Shown: in pieces, positions 61,370 to 64,000 of the stretch
Numbering within the stretch: the first letter of the stretch is position 1
How the letters are laid out: every line of letters starts with the position of its first letter
Assembly (NCBI GenBank): GCA_014549065.1
Contig: JACDOX010000007.1
Coordinates: 7,805,034 to 7,869,033, forward strand
Length of the DNA stretch: 64,000 nt
Source of the DNA: Cardinalis cardinalis
Lineage: Eukaryota; Chordata; Aves; Passeriformes; Cardinalidae
Direction: 5' to 3'
Notes under the pieces: generated by a model
What the model was told of the DNA's origin: nothing
The model's input: the letters and a program-made list of their open reading frames with translations, nothing else
The model's database searches: none
Position numbers and translations under genes: made by a program

Positions 61370-61592
61370 GATGGACTTGCCCGAACCAAAGAGCGCTCTC
61401 CTATTTCCTGCAGCGTGTAGCAAATCAGCGGCCACGTCTCCAATTAAGGCAGCACCGCCACTTCTACGTGGGGTGCTGACCTTAGGCGCTGTACCCGGCT
61501 GCGGAGCCGGGAGAGTGCCCCCTTCGGCTGCAAGNGNTGCTGGCTAGCTTGCCGGGACGTCAATCNATCATCNGCCGCGCAAGACTGCTTCA

Positions 61593-61598
61593 TCATCC
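61593..61598. repeat. Target-site duplication of LTR B, right copy
   Basis: TCATCC follows the CA end of the LTR directly and matches 60872-60877. Confidence 0.9.
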
Positions 61599-64000
61599 CA
61601 CATCTCAGGGCTATGTAGTCCTTTTGCAACTCTCTGCAGCCAGCTCTTCTTTTTAAGATCCCAAATAAATCATCATGATCAGAAAATTTTTCATATAGTG
61701 ATTCATCTTCTTTACATGACAGTTTATTCAGAACTTCACTGGTCAATTCTCTTCTGTATGAAAAAATTTTTTTCTGCTGCATCCTAATTTATAGCCATTT
61801 ATTTATCCAGTGTAGAGTCATCTCTTATACTATGGCTACTTAGTTTCCTTAAGAGTCTCTGTGGAGACCCCAGACTTTGTCTTATTTTTTTGTTTCATTC
61901 ACAGTGCAGGTTATTGATTAGTGAGTTTCCAAAGTCTGCTTCTAGTCCTCTGGTATAAAGCCATTTTTAAGTGGGAAGGCACATACTTCAGTCCATAATT
62001 CAGGCATTTATTTCTTTGAATTTCAGCAAAGGTCTTGAAAACATGTGTTTGGCTTTGATGATGTAAAATGCTTCATTTTGTCAAGTTGTCCTATGAGCTG
62101 TGCTCCTCACATTTACATGCGATATTTTTATTCTCTTTTGTGTTCTTCGTAAAAAGAAGTTCTGGCTTAAAACAAGCAAACAAAAATATGTCTTCAAAAT
62201 GTCTTCAAACATACACCTGATGCAGAGAGATTCAAAATATTAATTAAGTTCTTTTGCTACATTGTAATCCATGATGTCATCTCATCCAAGTACTCATTTT
62301 TCCTGAGAAGATTTTAGGGTTTGTTTTTTTTTTTTTTTGTCTGGCATTAATGTTTTTACATTTAAGCGACAAAAGTTCATGTTCTTTTCTGGTCATTATT
62401 CAGATTGAACTTCACATATTTGAAGATTTGCTTTTTAGTTTTAATTTACTTCCTTACTCTACTGTTTGCCCATGCTGACTTTGTTCTGCTCTTCCTCTAA
62501 GCTTTTGGAAAATGTATGCATTCGTATTGTGACTCAAACAAGAGTATCCAAATAATTCCCAAACTTCCAGTGAAGATTTTGCTTTTACAGGACCTCNTTT
62601 TAGTTTCTTATTAAGTATCTATGTTACTTTCATGTTGTTCTCTTTTGTAAATATTGCAAGACAGTTTTTCATCTTATTATTCACATAAAACTGTTGAGAT
62701 GANGTTTGTTCTAGAGTGGTGCTTTGACAAGAGTGCTATGACAATTTCAAATAGACTGACTCAGGACCAAGAGAATTATTTCTCCTTGCAGATTTCTTGT
62801 ATGGCTTGGCCCAAGGATCATTGGTTGTCCAGGAATCACTGGGGGAAAAAAATTTTGTTAGCACTTAAGTCCAAGCTTTCTATACCACAGAGCAAGATTT
62901 CTGCATCATTTTCCCCTATTTTTAACTTATGTTAACTGTCCCACTGATTTATTTTACTGCATTTTCTGCTGCATCTCTTCCTCCAATTGTACAGGTGCCT
63001 GTCAGCTAGAACAGCCCATATAAGAGGACTTTAGACAGGATCACATATAAGATTCTGTAAAACCCCATTTGGAAGTGGCAGTGGCAGACAAGCTAGGAAA
63101 CTTCTTTGCCCACAGCAGCAGTCTACTGATGCAGTTTTGGTCTAAGAACTGCAACAGAGAATCAAACTCAGTGGCAAAGACTACAAATAAAATGTTCTTA
63201 AAATGAAAACACACTCATATAACAAGGAAGTTATTAATATTAACTGGGACATGTGCTTAATTTCACTGCAATATAAACACACTTTTGATGTTCATTTTCA
63301 AAGTATGCATTTGTATATAATTATGCTTAATGCATATCATACTCTGCAGTCTTATGATTTTACAGTCAGACTGATGGAAGTGCTTGCTTTTTTCATCTTC
63401 TTTTATTTGCATTGCAAAATATTTCTTTGTCTTTATTGTTCTTACCTGCTGAAAACAACTTTCTTTTTCATGAATCATGTAGATGAGCATTTCCAAGAGT
63501 CATGATATACCATATTTGGAAAATTTAAAATATTTCCTACTCTCAAGGAAGTGAAGAACTGCAGTAATGTGCTAATGTTGATGCAATTTAGTCCATTATA
63601 TATATAATTTAGCAACATGAAAGAAAAAAATACTAACTTGTTATAATGTAGATTAAAAAGAGACTTCTGACTACAGCCTTATCAGTAGTATTTTAGATGT
63701 ATTTAATTTTNTTTTTCAGTGATTGTTGTCACAACAACTATTGTTTCCAGTAAGCTTCATATTCACCCAGCAATAATAATGCCATTTTAATCTTGTAATG
63801 ATGTGTCTTCTCCAGCTGAATTAATAAGGAAACCAACTAAAAGATAATTTGGGATATCTCTGAAATGTGTGCTAATAAAAAGACTATGATCAGTACAACT
63901 ACATGTTTTTCTTAGTAATATTATGCTAATAATAGTAAAAAACAGCCTTTTATTTATGTTCTTCCTTTTCTTTATAAAGAGANATATTGATGGATTTGCA
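61599..64000. other. AT-rich unique noncoding DNA
   Basis: No gene or dispersed repeat was recognised. A T run lies at 62323-62338. Frames at 62654-62935 and at 63203-63505 with its antisense partner 63263-63496 show no domain and are taken as chance. Confidence 0.6.

Larger units (their letters stand above)
60878..61592 (+). mobile_element. Solo LTR B of the same endogenous retrovirus family (715 bp)
   Basis: It begins TGTTGGGTTGTGTTTATT and ends GACTGCTTCA, between perfect 6-bp direct repeats TCATCC. It aligns over its full length with the reverse complement of LTR A at 35.8-36.5 kb. A TATA-like TTTATAAC (61288-61295) is followed 69 nt later by AATAAA (61364-61369). The U3-R-U5 order is therefore visible, with an R/U5 part starting near the GAGCGCTCTC palindrome shared by both copies. 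No gag, pol or env sequence is attached, so this is a solo LTR. About 16 ambiguous bases fall in 61109-61573. Frames of 114 and 112 codons inside it are not genes. Family name unknown; the 6-bp duplication suggests class II. Confidence 0.92.

Noticed and set aside
61020..61782. Frames of 114 and 112 codons, the first with nine ambiguous codons
   Set aside because: They lie in or run out of solo LTR B and contain many N; there is no retroviral protein similarity to support them.
1..64000. Bacterial-type operons, CRISPR arrays, riboswitches or phage genes
   Set aside because: There are no dense coding frames, no regularly spaced repeats and no ribosome-binding-site pattern. The repeats present are vertebrate retroelements.

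Overview
The window is 64 kb of AT-rich, gene-poor vertebrate DNA, most likely from a bird. At least ten CR1 (chicken repeat 1) retroposon fragments lie on both strands, several ending in the typical 3' tail of ATTCTATGATTCTATG type. Interspersed repeats are sparse. There are no Alu, L1 or B1/B2 elements as in mammals. Two solo long terminal repeats (LTRs) of one endogenous retrovirus family are present. A passerine is plausible, but I cannot name the species. Single-base N calls are scattered about every 0.5 to 1 kb and look like ambiguous or heterozygous positions rather than gaps.

I found no protein-coding gene, rRNA, tRNA, known microRNA, CRISPR array or prokaryotic feature that I can defend. 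The open frames are short (the longest is 159 codons at 57889-58368), low in complexity, often antisense to repeats, and about as long as chance allows in AT-rich DNA. The one stretch I would check as a possible exon or retrocopy is a minus-strand frame at 1850-2125 with a hydrophobic segment and splice-like edges. The window is best read as intergenic desert or the inside of a very long intron.

Layout. 1-8.9 kb: AT-rich unique DNA with the exon-like island at 1.85-2.13 kb, a MIR-type SINE fossil at 3.57 kb, a CR1 end at 3.94 kb, a pyrimidine tract at 5.67 kb and a candidate conserved block at 6.54-7.34 kb. 8.9-15 kb: three CR1 copies, including the best one (9.94-10.63 kb). 16-17.5 kb: two candidate conserved noncoding blocks around an AT palindrome. 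17.5-29.5 kb: mostly unmarked DNA with one CR1 (23.3 kb) followed by a long pyrimidine tract. 29.5-35 kb: a candidate conserved block, then unmarked DNA and a CR1 (34.2 kb). 35.78-36.73 kb: solo LTR A next to a CR1 3' end. 39.9-43.2 kb: a candidate conserved block, a CR1 end and a long, old CR1 fragment (42.0-43.2 kb). 45.5-50.4 kb: three candidate conserved blocks, of which 48.73-49.54 kb is the strongest in the window. 54.8-57.7 kb: two more. 60.87-61.60 kb: solo LTR B, same family as LTR A but in the opposite orientation. The rest is unique AT-rich DNA.

No set of genes works together here. If the window has a function, it is probably long-range regulation of a gene outside it. The candidate regulatory blocks were picked by eye, from retained CpGs and dense homeodomain, GATA or E-box-like words. 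They have not been checked by alignment. I see no sign of a previously undescribed biological system.
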